Shown: piece by piece, positions 10,057-19,680 of the stretch
Layout of the letters: each line of letters starts with the position of its first letter
How positions within the stretch are numbered: the stretch's first letter is position 1
NCBI GenBank assembly: GCA_003248315.1
Contig: QKWM01000004.1
Span: forward strand, 4,647,001-4,711,000
DNA: 64,000 bases
Origin: Streptomyces sp. SW4
GTDB lineage: Bacteria > Actinomycetota > Actinomycetes > Streptomycetales > Streptomycetaceae
Direction of reading: 5' to 3'
Translations under genes and position numbers: made by a program
Notes under the pieces: model-generated
Told to the model about the DNA's origin: nothing
What the model saw: the letters and a program-made list of their open reading frames with translations, nothing else
Database searches by the model: none

Positions 10057-11075
10057 GTGTCGGGTATGTCGGCGGGCCGGTCAGCCATGCGGATGGGACC
10101 CGCTGAGCTGGTGCAGGCGGCGGCCATGGCCCGCCGCTTCTACCTCGAGGGCAAGTCCAAGATCCAGATCGCGGAGGAGTTCGGCGTCAGCCGCTTCAAG
10201 GTGGCCCGGGTCCTGGAGACCGCCCTCGAAAGGGACCTCGTACGCATCGAGATCCGGGTCCCGGCCGAACTGGACGCCGAGCGCTCGGACGCGCTGCGCG
10301 CCCGGTACGGCCTCAGGCACGCGGTCGTCGTGGAGTCCCCGGCGGACGCCGAGGAGACCCCCGACCCGGAGAACCTGGGAGAAGTGGCCGCCGACCTGCT
10401 CGGCGAACTGGTCAACGAGGGGACGTGCTGGGCCTGGCCTGGGGCCGGTCCACCATCCACATGGCGGCGGCCCTGGACCGGCTGCCGCCCTGCACGGTGG
10501 TGCAGCTGACCGGCGTGTACGACGCCGGGACCGCCGAGCGCGGCTCCGTGGAGGCCGTGCGCCGCGCCGCCCAGGTGTCGGGCGGCGACGCGCACCCCAT
10601 CTACGCGCCGATGCTGCTGCCGGACGCGGCCACCGCCGAGGCGCTGCGCCACCAGACCGGCATCGCCCGGGCCTTCGAGTACTTCGACAAGGTCACGGTC
10701 GCCTGCGTCTCCATCGGTTCCTGGGAGCCGGGCATCTCCACGGTGCACGACATGCTCAGCGACGAGGAGCGCGCCCACTACGCCTCGCTCGGTGTCGCCG
10801 CCGAGATGTCCGCGCACCTCTTCGACGCCGAGGGGCGCCGGGTCGGGCGGGACCTGGGGGAGCGGTGCATCACGGTCAAGGCGGACCAGCTGCGCCGCAT
10901 CCCCGAGGTCGTCGCGATCGCGGGCGGGCAGCGCAAGGCGGCGGCCATCGACGCGGTGCTGCGCTCCGGTCTCGTCACCAGCCTGGTGACGGACACCTCG
11001 GCCGCGGACTACCTGATGACGGCCGGCCCCACGCCGCGGCCGGCGCTCAACCGCGCCGACCCCGACGGCCCCTGA
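10057..11075 (+). CDS. SorC/DeoR-type transcriptional regulator (one frameshift)
   Basis: About 339 residues. The N-terminal helix-turn-helix is EGKSKIQIAEEFGVSRFKVARVL; the rest matches the sugar-binding SorC effector domain, for example GDVLGLAWGRSTIHMAAAL and KVTVACVSIGSWEPG with a typical HDMLSDEER segment. Such proteins bind phosphorylated sugars and control sugar or pentitol operons. GTG start with GAGGAG six bases upstream. One G is missing near 10424. It follows rpe by 118 bp in the same direction, which may hint at pentose-phosphate related effectors, but no sugar operon is next to it. Confidence 0.85.
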
Positions 11076-11222
11076 CCGGGAGGCACCGGAGGACGGCCGG
11101 GCCGGGACCGCGCGTGCCGCACGCGGTGCGTGCGTCCCGCCCGCCCCGGCGCATCGCCGGCGGGCGGGGCGGGGAGACGTTCCACCGACGACCCACGACC
11201 GAGACCAGGACGGTGCTGAGCG

Positions 11223-11546
11223 ATGACGACGGATGACCCCGCGGGCCGGATCGTGCTCACGGTGGAGCTGGACGGGGTGCGGGACAAGGCGGGACTGATG
11301 GACCGCTGCGCCCGGGCGCTGGACCTGCCGGACTGGTTCGGCCGCAACTGGGACGCCCTCGCCGACTCCCTGTCCGACCCGGCCCTCTGGCCGGAGGGCG
11401 CCGTGGAGCGGGGCCTGCTGGTCGTCGTGCGGGGCTGGCGGGCGTACGCCGAGGCGCGGCCCGACGAGTGGCAGGTCGCCGAGGAGGTGTTCGCGGAGGC
11501 GACGGACCGGGGCCCCGGGCTGTTCGTCACGCTGGGCCCTGGATGA
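11223..11546 (+). CDS. Barstar-family ribonuclease inhibitor-like protein
   Basis: Small intact frame of 107 residues. VTVELDGVRDKAGLMDRCARAL followed by LPDWFGRNWDALADSLSD is the barstar family signature; barstar binds and blocks the RNase barnase. No barnase or other guanyl-specific RNase gene lies nearby, so it is an orphan inhibitor or has a different partner. It sits between the SorC-type regulator and guaB1, all on the plus strand. The ATG is in GCGATGACG with no strong ribosome-binding site, although GGACGG lies about ten bases upstream. Confidence 0.85.
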   Translation: MTTDDPAGRIVLTVELDGVRDKAGLMDRCARALDLPDWFGRNWDALADSLSDPALWPEGAVERGLLVVVRGWRAYAEARPDEWQVAEEVFAEATDRGPGLFVTLGPG

Positions 11547-11687
11547 TCCTCCGAACGCCTCCCTGACCAGCCTGGACGATCTGCCGGGGCATGGCGGGCC
11601 CCAGGTCATGGGAGAATGAAGTACGTGCTCTTTCCCCCTGGCTGACCTGTCCGGGGGCCACCTCTGATCGACTGGGATGTGCAGCAC

Positions 11688-13128
11688 GTGCGTTTCCTCA
11701 ACGACATCCAGCCCTCGTACGACCTGACGTACGACGACGTCTTCATGGTCCCGAGCCGGTCCGCCGTCGGATCGCGGCAGGGCGTGGACCTCAGCTCCCC
11801 GGACGGCACGGGCACCACCATCCCGCTCGTCGTGGCCAACATGACCGCCATCGCCGGCCGGCGCATGGCCGAGACCGTGGCCCGGCGCGGCGGCCTCGTG
11901 GTCATCCCGCAGGACATCCCGATCGAGGTCGTCACCGAGGTCGTCAGCTGGGTCAAGGGCCGGCACCACGTCCTCGACACCCCGATCGTGCTCGCCCCGC
12001 ACCAGACCGTCGCCGACGCGCTGGCCCTGCTGCCCAAGCGCGCCCACAACGCCGGCGTCGTCGTCGACGGGGACCACAAGCCGATCGGCGTGGTCACCGA
12101 CACCGACCTGACCGGCGTGGACCGCTTCACCCAGCTCGAAGAGGTCATGTCCAAGGACCTCCTGCTGATCGACGCGGACATGGACCCCCGCGAGGCGTTC
12201 AACACCCTCGACCACGCCAACCGCCGCTACGCCCCGGCCGTCGACGGGGACGGCCGCCTGGCCGGCATCCTGACCCGCAAGGGCGCCCTGCGCGCCACGC
12301 TGTACACGCCGGCCGTCGACGCCCGGGACGGCTGCGCATCGCCGCTGCCGTCGGCATCAACGGCGACGTGGCGGGCAAGGCCAAGCAGCTGCTGGAAGCA
12401 GGCGTGGACACCCTCGTCATCGACACCGCGCACGGCCACCAGGAGTCGATGATCAGCGCCCTGAAGCTGGTCCGCGGCCTCGACCCGCAGGTCCCGGTCG
12501 TCGCCGGCAACGTGGTCGCCGCGGCGGGCGTGCGCGACCTGATCGAGGCGGGCGCCGACATCGTCAAGGTCGGCGTCGGCCCCGGCGCCATGTGCACCAC
12601 CCGCATGATGACCGGCGTCGGCCGGCCGCAGTTCTCCGCCGTCCTGGAGTGCGCCGCCGAGGCGAAGAAGTACGGCAAGCACGTGTGGGCCGACGGCGGC
12701 GTGCGGCACCCGCGCGACGTGGCGATGGCCCTCGCGGCCGGCGCGTCCAACGTGATGATCGGCTCCTGGTTCGCGGGCACCTACGAGTCCCGGGCGACCT
12801 CCAGCACGACGCCAACGGACGGCCCTACAAGGAGTCGTTCGGCATGGCCTCCGCGCGCGCGGTGCGCAACCGCACCTCGGAGGAGTCGGCCTACGACCGG
12901 GCCCGCAAGGCGCTGTTCGAGGAGGGCATCTCCACCTCCCGGATGTTCCTCGACCCGGCCCGCCCGGGCGTCGAGGACCTGATCGACTCGATCATCGCGG
13001 GCGTCCGCTCCTCCTGCACCTACGCCGGTGCCGCCTCCCTGGAGGAGTTCGCCGAGAAGGCGGTCGTCGGCATCCAGAGCGCCGCCGGCTACGCGGAGGG
13101 CAAGCCGCTGCACGCCAGCTGGAGCTGA
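11688..13128 (+). CDS. guaB1: GuaB1-type IMP dehydrogenase-related protein, probable GMP reductase (two frameshifts)
   Basis: TIM-barrel purine enzyme of about 480 residues. It begins VRFLNDIQPSYDLTYDDVFMVP and has two CBS domains (around VMSKDLLLIDADM and GILTRKGALRATL). The catalytic cysteine is in GVGPGAMCTTRMMTGVG, followed by HVWADGGVRHPRD. Actinobacterial GuaB1 proteins of this kind were characterised in mycobacteria as GMP reductases, converting GMP to IMP; function here is inferred from that family. I chose GTG 688 over the in-frame GTG at 11679 because GGGA is properly spaced from it. Single bases are missing near 12327 and 12792. A strong terminator follows. Confidence 0.88.
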
Positions 13129-13145
13129 CCCCCGCCGGGCCCGCA

Positions 13146-13186
13146 CGGCCCCCGTTCCCTCCCCTCGCCGGGAGGGAACGGGGCCG
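13146..13186 (+). terminator. Terminator after guaB1
   Basis: A long stem pairs CGGCCCCCGTTCCCTCCC with GGGAGGGAACGGGGCCG, with one bulged C and a short loop, 17 bp after the stop. It separates guaB1 from the permease promoter region. Confidence 0.75.
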
Positions 13187-13246
13187 TCGGCGTTCCGGTG
13201 CGGGATGCGCCCGCGGAAGGCGCGGAACGCCTGCTCACGGCCCCTC

Positions 13247-13346
13247 GTGCAACGTCGTACAGCCGTGGCGCAACGAACGCACGCCTCGGCCCGGTCAACG
13301 CAATGATCTTGCGGGCACGCGCAAGGTTGCTGCATTTCAGCAGCAA
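13247..13346 (+). promoter_or_regulatory. Phased GCGCAACG-like boxes plus palindrome upstream of the permease
   Basis: Boxes start at 13247 (GTGCAACGTC), 13268 (GCGCAACGAA), 13299 (CGCAATGATC) and 13319 (GCGCAAGG). Spacings are 21, 31 and 20 bp, close to whole helical turns. The third is part of CGCAA-N5-TTGCG. A perfect palindrome TTGCTGC-N6-GCAGCAA follows at 13327-13346. The same kind of array occurs at 16942-17003 before the amidase gene. TTGC/GCAA half-sites on one helix face suit an Lrp/AsnC octamer, and such a gene lies between the two arrays. Confidence 0.6.
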
Positions 13347-13471
13347 CGCCGAACCTCGTAGGGTTACGCGCTGTACGTGTGTGGCGGGGACCCCGCTCGA
13401 CGGGTCCCGGCTGTCGCGGGGCGCCGTCGGTCCCTGCCGCGCGAGACCGGCAGTGACGAAGGAGACAGCGC

Positions 13472-14958
13472 GTGCTCGATCAAGGCGCACCACCGCAGAG
13501 CAGCAGTACCACCGCCCCGCCGTCCCGGGCCTCGGTGCGCGCCTCATGCGTCGCAAGCCAGTGGAACGCCTGGTCGCCGAGGGTGGACAGGGCGAGGGAG
13601 GCTCGCTGCGCCGCTCGCTCGGGCTGTGGCAGCTCACCATGATCAGCATCGGTGCCACCCTCGGCACCGGCATCTTCGTGGTCCTCGGCGACGCCGTCCC
13701 GGAGGCCGGGCCCGCGGTCACCGTGTCCTTCGTGATCGCCGGTCTGACGGCGCTCTTCTCGGCCCTGTCCTACGCCGAACTGGCGGGCAGCATCCCGGTC
13801 GCCGGCTCCTCCTACTCGTATGCGTACGCAACGATGGGCGAGCTGGTCGCCTGGATCTGCGGCTGGTGCCTGGTGCTGGAGTACGGCGTGTCGGTGGCCG
13901 CCGTCGCCGTCGGCTGGGGCGAGTACCTCAACGAACTTCTCGACGGGACCATCGGGGTCACCATCCCGTCCATGCTGTCCTCGGCCCCCGGCGAGGGCGG
14001 CATCATCAACCTGCCCGCCCTGATCGTCGTCCTGCTGGCGATGGTCTTCCTCCTCGGCGGCGTCCGGGAGTCGGCCCGCGCCAACACGATCATGGTCGCG
14101 GTGAAGATAGCCGCGCTGGTGCTGTTCTGCGCCGTCGGCTTCATGGGCTTCAAGTCGGGCAACTACGCCGACTTCATGCCGCTCGGCATGGCCGGCGTCA
14201 GCGCCGCGGGCGCCACCCTCTTCTTCTCGTACATCGGCTTCGACGCCGCCTCCACCGCCGGTGAGGAGGCCAAGGACCCCAAGCGGGACCTGCCGCGGGC
14301 CATCATGCTGTCGCTGATCATCGTCACCGCGCTGTACGTGCTCGTCGCCGGTGTCGCCGTCGGCGCCTGGCACTGGACGAAGTTCGAGGGCTCCGACGCC
14401 TCCCTCGCCGCGATCATGAACGACGTCAGCGGCCAGACGTTCTGGGGCACCCTGCTCGCCCTCGGCGCCGTCATCTCCATCGCCAGCGTCGTGCTGACCG
14501 TCCTCTACGGCCAGACCCGCATCCTGTTCGCGATGTCCCGTGACGGCCTCGTCCCCAAGGCCCTCGGCAAGGTCCACCCCAAGACCGGTGCGCCCCGCCT
14601 CAACACGGTGATCGTGTCCCTCTTCTGCGGTGTCCTCGCGGCCCTCATCCCGCTGGGCAAGCTCGTCGACGCCACCAGCATCGGCACGCTGTTCGCCTTC
14701 GGTCTGGTCAACATCGCCGTGATCGTCCTGCGCTACAAGCGGCCCGAGCTGGAGCGCACGTTCAAGGTGCCGTTCGGTCCGGTGCTGCCGGTGCTGGGCT
14801 TCCTGTTCTGCGCGTACAACATGATCAGCCTCGACACCGTCACCTGGGTCGTCTTCGGATTCTGGATGGCCGCCGGTCTCGTGTTCTACTTCCTCTACGG
14901 CCATCGCCGTTCGCGCCTCGCCACGGCGGGCGCCTCAGCCACACCAGAAGCGAAGTGA
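13472..14958 (+). CDS. APC-family amino acid permease (one frameshift)
   Basis: About 495-residue membrane protein with twelve hydrophobic segments. It begins with a hydrophilic stretch (MLDQGAPPQSSS), then the family core LWQLTMISIGATLGTGIFVVLG, whose GATLGTGIF is the unwound TM1 substrate site, and FFSYIGFDAASTAGEEAKDP, the TM6 signature of cationic and general amino acid transporters. The GTG at 13472 has AAGGAG at seven bases, which outweighs longer upstream readings; one base is missing between it and residue 25 (near 13530). Likely imports an amino acid that feeds the downstream oxidase pathway. The Lrp gene follows after 10 bp. Confidence 0.88.
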
Positions 14959-14968
14959 ACCACCCGCA

Positions 14969-15421
14969 GTGCTGAACGATCTCGACGAACGCATCGTGCA
15001 CGCCCTCGCCGAGGACGCCCGCCGCTCCTACGCGGACATCGGGCACCTGGTCGGCCTGTCCGCGCCCGCCGTGAAGCGGCGCGTGGACCGGCTGCGCGCG
15101 ACCGGGGCCATCACCGGATTCACCGTCCGGGTGGACCCGGCCGCGCTCGGCTGGGAGACCGAGGGGTTCGTCGAGATCTACTGCCGCCGCAACACCTCGC
15201 CGGAGACCATCCAGCGGGGCCTGGAGCGCTACCAGGAGGTCGTGGCCGCGTCCACCGTCACCGGGGACGCGGACGCGATCGCCCAGGTCTTCGCCTCCGA
15301 CATGCGGCACTTCGAACGGGTCCTGGAGCGGATCGCCGGGGAGCCGTTCGTCGAGCGGACCAAGTCCGTGCTGGTGCTGTCGCCCCTGCTGCGCCGCTTC
15401 TCGTCGGGTTCGCCCACCTGA
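14969..15421 (+). CDS. Lrp/AsnC family transcriptional regulator
   Basis: Intact 150-residue protein starting MLNDLDERIVHALAEDARRS. Its helix-turn-helix is SYADIGHLVGLSAPAVKRRVDRL, followed by the RAM ligand domain (GFVEIYCRRNTSPETIQRGL and STVTGDADAIAQVFASD). The GTG start lies 10 bp after the permease stop, so the two genes are almost certainly co-transcribed. Lrp-type proteins sense amino acids and bind phased sites; the box arrays before the permease and before the amidase-oxidase pair are the obvious candidate targets. That link is inference. Confidence 0.9.
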   Translation: MLNDLDERIVHALAEDARRSYADIGHLVGLSAPAVKRRVDRLRATGAITGFTVRVDPAALGWETEGFVEIYCRRNTSPETIQRGLERYQEVVAASTVTGDADAIAQVFASDMRHFERVLERIAGEPFVERTKSVLVLSPLLRRFSSGSPT

Positions 15422-15527
15422 GCCGCACCGCAGCGGCCCCGCTGGACGCCCCACCGGGAGCACCCCGCCGGGAGCGCCCCGCCGGGCGGGTCTCACCGAG
15501 TGGGTCCCGCCCGGGCCGGGCAGCCCG

Positions 15528-15636
15528 TAGCATCGGTGACATGACCTGGCGACATTGATCCACCCGCCGCGCCTCCCGAGGACCGCCTCGGACACCGCCC
15601 CTGACGGTGTCCGATCCGCTCCTTCGGGAAGGCCTC
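15528..15636 (+). promoter_or_regulatory. Leader-peptide attenuator in front of the MFS gene
   Basis: A TAGCAT -10-like box (15528-15533) ends seven bases before ATG 15541, which opens a five-residue frame MTWRH ending at 15558, so the peptide would be leaderless. Two overlapping hairpins follow: CCGAGG-ACCG-CCTCGG (15576-15591) and TCGGACACCG-N7-CGGTGTCCGA (15588-15614); they share four bases and exclude one another. The MFS ribosome-binding site itself sits in CCTTCGGGAAGG (15621-15632), a small hairpin. Peptide, alternative stems and a masked binding site form the layout of ribosome-mediated attenuation. Confidence 0.55.
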
Positions 15637-16867
15637 ATGACTCTCTCACCCGAGCGCCCCGCCACCACCGCCGACGCCCGGCGGCTGACGCGCACGCTCT
15701 ACGCCTCGGCGTTCTGCGACGAGTTCGTCCTGCTCTACCCGGTGTACGCGCTGCTGTTCAGCGACACCGGTCTGTCCGTCTGGCAGATCTCCTCCCTGTT
15801 CGCCCTGTGGTCGCTCACCGGCGTCCTGCTGGAGGTCCCCTCCGGCGCCTGGGCCGACGCCGTCTCCCGCCGGCTGCTGCTGGTCATCGGACCGCTGCTC
15901 ACCGCCGCCGGCTTCGCCCTGTGGGTGCTGGTGCCGTCCTACGGCGCCTTCGCGCTCGGCTTCGTGCTCTGGGGCGCCGGCGGCGCCCTCGGCTCCGGGG
16001 CGCTGGAGGCGCTGGTCTACGACGAACTGGACCGGGCCGGCGCCGCCGACCGGTACGCCCGCGTCATGGGCCGGGCCCGCGCGATCGGCATCACCGCCAC
16101 GATGGCCGCGATGGGCCTGGCCGGCCCCGTCTTCGACCGGGGCGGCTACACGGCCGTGGGTGCGGCCAGTGTGCTGGTCTGCCTGGCCGGTGCGGTCGTG
16201 GCGACGCGCTTCCCCGAGCACCGCACCCCCTCCGCCACCGCCGGCAGCTGGACCGCGACCCTGCGCGCCGGGCTCGCCGAGGCCCGCGGCGACCGTTCCG
16301 TGCGCGGCGCGCTGCTGCTCGTACCGGCCGTGACCTCGGTGTGGGGCGCGCTCGACGAGTACACCCCGCTGCTGGCCCACGACACCGGCGTCGCGCAGGC
16401 CACCGTGCCCTGGCTGCTGCTGGTGATCTGGGCCGGCGCCACCGCCGGCGGCCTGCTGGCGGGGCCGCCGAACGGCTCGGCACGCCCGGGTTCGCCGCCC
16501 TGCTCACCGGCTCCGCGCTCGCCCTGGCGACCGGAGCGCTGACGGGCACCCCCGCCGGGCTGCTGCTCGTCGCGGCCGCCTTCGGAGGCTTCCAGCTGGC
16601 CACCGTGCTGGCCGACGCCCGGCTCCAGCAGCGCATCGACGACACCGGCCGGGCCACGCTGACCTCCGTCGCCGGCCTCGGCACCGAGCTGGGCACCCTC
16701 GCCACCTACGGCCTCTACGCGGCGGCGGCCACGGTGACCGGGCACGGCACCGCCTTCGCCTGGTCGGCGGTGCCGTACCTGCTGACGGCGCTGGCACTGG
16801 CGGCGGCGGCCCGGACCGCGGCCCCGGCCCTCGGGCGCGCCGGGGAAGCCGCGGGCGGCGGCCCTGA
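15637..16867 (+). CDS. MFS transporter (two frameshifts)
   Basis: Hydrophobic protein of about 410 residues beginning MTLSPERPATTADARRL, with DEFVLLYPVYALLFSDTGLSVWQIS and the loop signature VPSGAWADAVSRRLLL of drug-type MFS exporters. The ATG has GGGAAGG four bases upstream. Single bases are missing near 16470 (CCGCCCGAACGG expected) and shortly before 16865; the second is inferred because the frame otherwise runs through the large terminator, whereas the shifted frame stops at TGA 16865. Substrate unknown; it could export an amino-acid derivative or an inhibitor. Its leader suggests translation-linked induction. Confidence 0.8.
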
Positions 16868-16870
16868 CCT

Positions 16871-16917
16871 GCCCGGACGGCGCCGGGAACGGCCTCGGCC
16901 GCCGGCGCCGTCCGGGC
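16871..16917 (+). terminator. Perfect 16-bp hairpin after the MFS gene
   Basis: GCCCGGACGGCGCCGG and its exact reverse complement flank a 15-base loop, directly after the proposed MFS stop. It separates that gene from the next box array. Confidence 0.8.
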
Positions 16918-16941
16918 GGTACCCGGGCCGCTGCGCCGGGC

Positions 16942-17003
16942 GCGCAACGAATCGCCGCCGACGGCCCGCCGAACGCAACGATCCGCTCACCGGCGCGCAA
17001 CGG
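16942..17003 (+). promoter_or_regulatory. Second phased array of GCGCAACG boxes, upstream of the amidase-oxidase pair
   Basis: Boxes start at 16942 (GCGCAACGAATCG), 16974 (CGCAACGATC) and 16995 (GCGCAACGG). Spacings are 32 and 21 bp, matching the array before the permease (31 and 20) apart from one base. Shared sequence is GCGCAACGAA, CGCAAyGATC and GCGCAAsG in the same order and strand. The array ends about 80 bp before the amidase start. Binding by the Lrp/AsnC protein encoded between the arrays is inferred. Confidence 0.6.
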
Positions 17004-17081
17004 CTTCTCCTTGTCCGGCCGAGACCGCCGACCGTACCGTCTATCTGGCCCCGACACCCCGCCCACCGGTGAGGAACACCC

Positions 17082-17869
17082 ATGCGCACCGCCCTGCTCC
17101 AGAGCTCCGGCCGCCCCGGCTCGCCCGCCGAGAACCTCAAGGTCCTCGACGAGGCCGCGGGCCGGGCCGCCGCCGCGGGCGCCGGGCTCCTGGTGACGTC
17201 CGAGATGTTCCTGACCGGGTACGCGATCGGCGACGACATCGGCCGTCTGGCCGAACCGGCCGACGGCGACGCGGCGGACGCGGTCGCGGAGACGGCGGCC
17301 CGGCACGGCATCGCCGTCGCCTACGGCTACCCCGAGCGGGACGGGGCGACCGTGTACAACGCGCTCCAGCTGATCTCCCGCGACGGCACCCGCCTGGCCG
17401 GCTACCGCAAGACGCACCTCTTCGGCTGCTTCGAGCAGGAGCACTTCACGCCCGGCGAGCAGCCCGTGGTCCAGGCCGAGCTGGACGGCCTGACCGTCGG
17501 CCTGATGATCTGCTACGACGTCGAGTTCCCGGAGAACGTCCGCGCCCACGCCCTCGCCGGCACGGACCTGCTCGTGGTGCCGACGGCGCAGATGCACCCG
17601 TTCCAGTTCGTCGCCGAGCACATGGTGCCGGTGCGCGCCTTCGAGAACCAGATGTACGTGGCGTACGTCAACCGGGTCGGCCGCGAGGGCGAGTTCGAGT
17701 TCGTCGGGCTCTCCACGCTCGCCGGCCCCGACGGAGTGGCCCGCGCCCGGGCCGGCCGGGCGAGGAACTGGTCCTCGGCGACGCCGACCCGGTGTTCCTC
17801 GCGGCCTCCCGGGAGGCGAACCCGTATCTGCGGGACCGCCGCCCCGGCCTCTACGGCTCCCTCGTCTGA
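17082..17869 (+). CDS. Carbon-nitrogen hydrolase (nitrilase superfamily amidase, one frameshift)
   Basis: About 262 residues with the Glu-Lys-Cys catalytic set: glutamate in LLVTSEMFLTGY, lysine in YRKTHLFGCFE and cysteine in VGLMICYDVEFPENVR. These enzymes hydrolyse amides or nitriles to acids. One G is missing near 17758 (GGCCGGGGCGAGG expected). ATG start with GGTGAGG upstream. It lies 77 bp before a flavin amino-acid oxidase; in the classical monooxygenase/amidase pairs the oxidase makes an amide from an aromatic amino acid and the hydrolase releases the acid. That pairing suggests the substrate here but does not prove it. Confidence 0.85.
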
Positions 17870-17946
17870 CCCGGCCGGCCCCGTCGGGGCGCCCCCACCA
17901 CCGCACCACCCCCACCCCGCTTCACCGCGCAAGGAGTCCGTACCCC

Positions 17947-19643
17947 ATGACGTCCACCGTGCCCAACGCGATCGAGCACGCCGACGAGCAGCAGCCGCCG
18001 ATCACCATGTTCGGCCCGGACTTCCCGTACGCGTACGACGACTTCCTCGCCCACCCGGCGGGCCTCGGCCAGATACCCGCGACCGAGCACGGCACCGAGG
18101 TCGCCGTCATCGGCGGCGGTCTGTCCGGCATCGTCGCCGCGTACGAGCTGATGAAGATGGGCCTGAAGCCGGTCGTGTACGAGGCCGACCAGATCGGCGG
18201 CCGGCTGCGTACCGTCGGCTTCGAGGGCTGCGACCCGGCGCTGACCGCCGAGATGGGCGCCATGCGCTTCCCGCCGTCCTCGACGGCGCTCCAGCACTAC
18301 ATCGACCTGGTCGGCCTGGAGACCAAGCCCTTCCCCAACCCCCTCGCCGAGGCCACCCCGTCGACCGTGGTCGACCTCAAGGGCGAGTCGCACTACGCCG
18401 AGACCCTGGACGACCTGCCGCAGGTCTACCGCGACGTCGCCGACGCCTGGGCGAAGTGCCTGGAGGAGGGCGCCGACTTCTCCGACATGAACCGCGCCCT
18501 GCGCGAGCGCGACGTCCCGCGCATCCGCGAGATCTGGTCCAAGCTGGTCGAGAAGCTCGACAACCAGACCTTCTACGGCTTCCTCTGCGAGTCCGAGGCG
18601 TTCAAGTCCTTCCGGCACCGCGAGATCTTCGGCCAGGTCGGCTTCGGCACCGGCGGCTGGGACACCGACTTCCCCAACTCCATCCTGGAGATCCTCCGCG
18701 TCGTCTACACCGAGGCCGACGACCACCACCGCGGCATCGTCGGCGGCTCCCAGCAGCTGCCGCTGCGCCTGTGGGAGCGCGAGCCGGAGAAGATCGTCCA
18801 CTGGCCGCACGGCACCTCGCTGAAGTCCCTGCACGTGGACGGCGAGCCGCGCCCGGCCGTGACCCGGCTGCACCGCACCGCCGGCAACCACATCACGGTG
18901 ACCGACGCGAACGGCGACATCCGCACCTACCGGGCCGCGATCTTCACCGCCCAGTCCTGGATGCTGCTCTCCAAGATCCAGTGCGACGACTCGCTGTTCC
19001 CGATCGACCACTGGACCGCCATCGAGCGCACCCACTACATGGAGTCCAGCAAGCTGTTCGTGCCCGTGGACCGGCCGTTCTGGCTGGACAAGGACGAGGA
19101 GACCGGCCGGGACGTCATGTCGATGACGCTCACCGACCGCATGACCCGCGGCACCTACCTGCTGGACGACGGCCCCGACAAGCCCGCCGTGATCTGCCTG
19201 TCGTACACCTGGTGCGACGACAGCCTGAAGTGGCTGCCGCTGTCCGCGAACGAGCGGATGGAGGTCATGCTGAAGTCGCTCGGCGAGATCTACCCGAAGG
19301 TCGACATCCGGAAGCACATCATCGGCAACCCGGTGACCGTCTCCTGGGAGAACGAGCCCTACTTCATGGCGCGTTCAAGGCCAACCTGCCCGGCCACTAC
19401 CGCTACCAGCGGCGCCTGTTCACCCACTTCATGCAGGACCGGCTGCCCGAGGACAAGCGGGGCATCTTCCTCGCCGGCGACGACATCTCCTGGACGGCCG
19501 GCTGGGCCGAGGGCGCCGTCCAGACCGCGCTGAACGCGGTCTGGGGCGTCATGCACCACTTCGGCGGGACCACCGACCCGTCCAACCCCGGCCCCGGCGA
19601 CCTGTACGACGAGATCGCGCCCGTCGAGCTGCCCGAGGACTGA
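17947..19643 (+). CDS. Flavin monoamine oxidase / L-amino acid oxidase-monooxygenase-like protein (one frameshift)
   Basis: FAD enzyme of about 565 residues. The dinucleotide-binding fold is VAVIGGGLSGIVAAYELMKMG with YEADQIGGRLRT after it, and the C-terminal FAD motif is IFLAGDDISWTAGWAEGAVQTALNAVW. EMGAMRFP and a long insert resemble bacterial tryptophan and phenylalanine 2-monooxygenases rather than small amine oxidases. ATG with AAGGAG ten bases upstream. One G is missing near 19370 (ATGGGCGCG expected). Together with the amidase and permease it probably degrades an amino acid through an amide; the substrate cannot be read from sequence. Confidence 0.85.
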
Positions 19644-19680
19644 GCCCGCCCTGCGTCGGCGGCCGGGCGGCCGGGACCGT

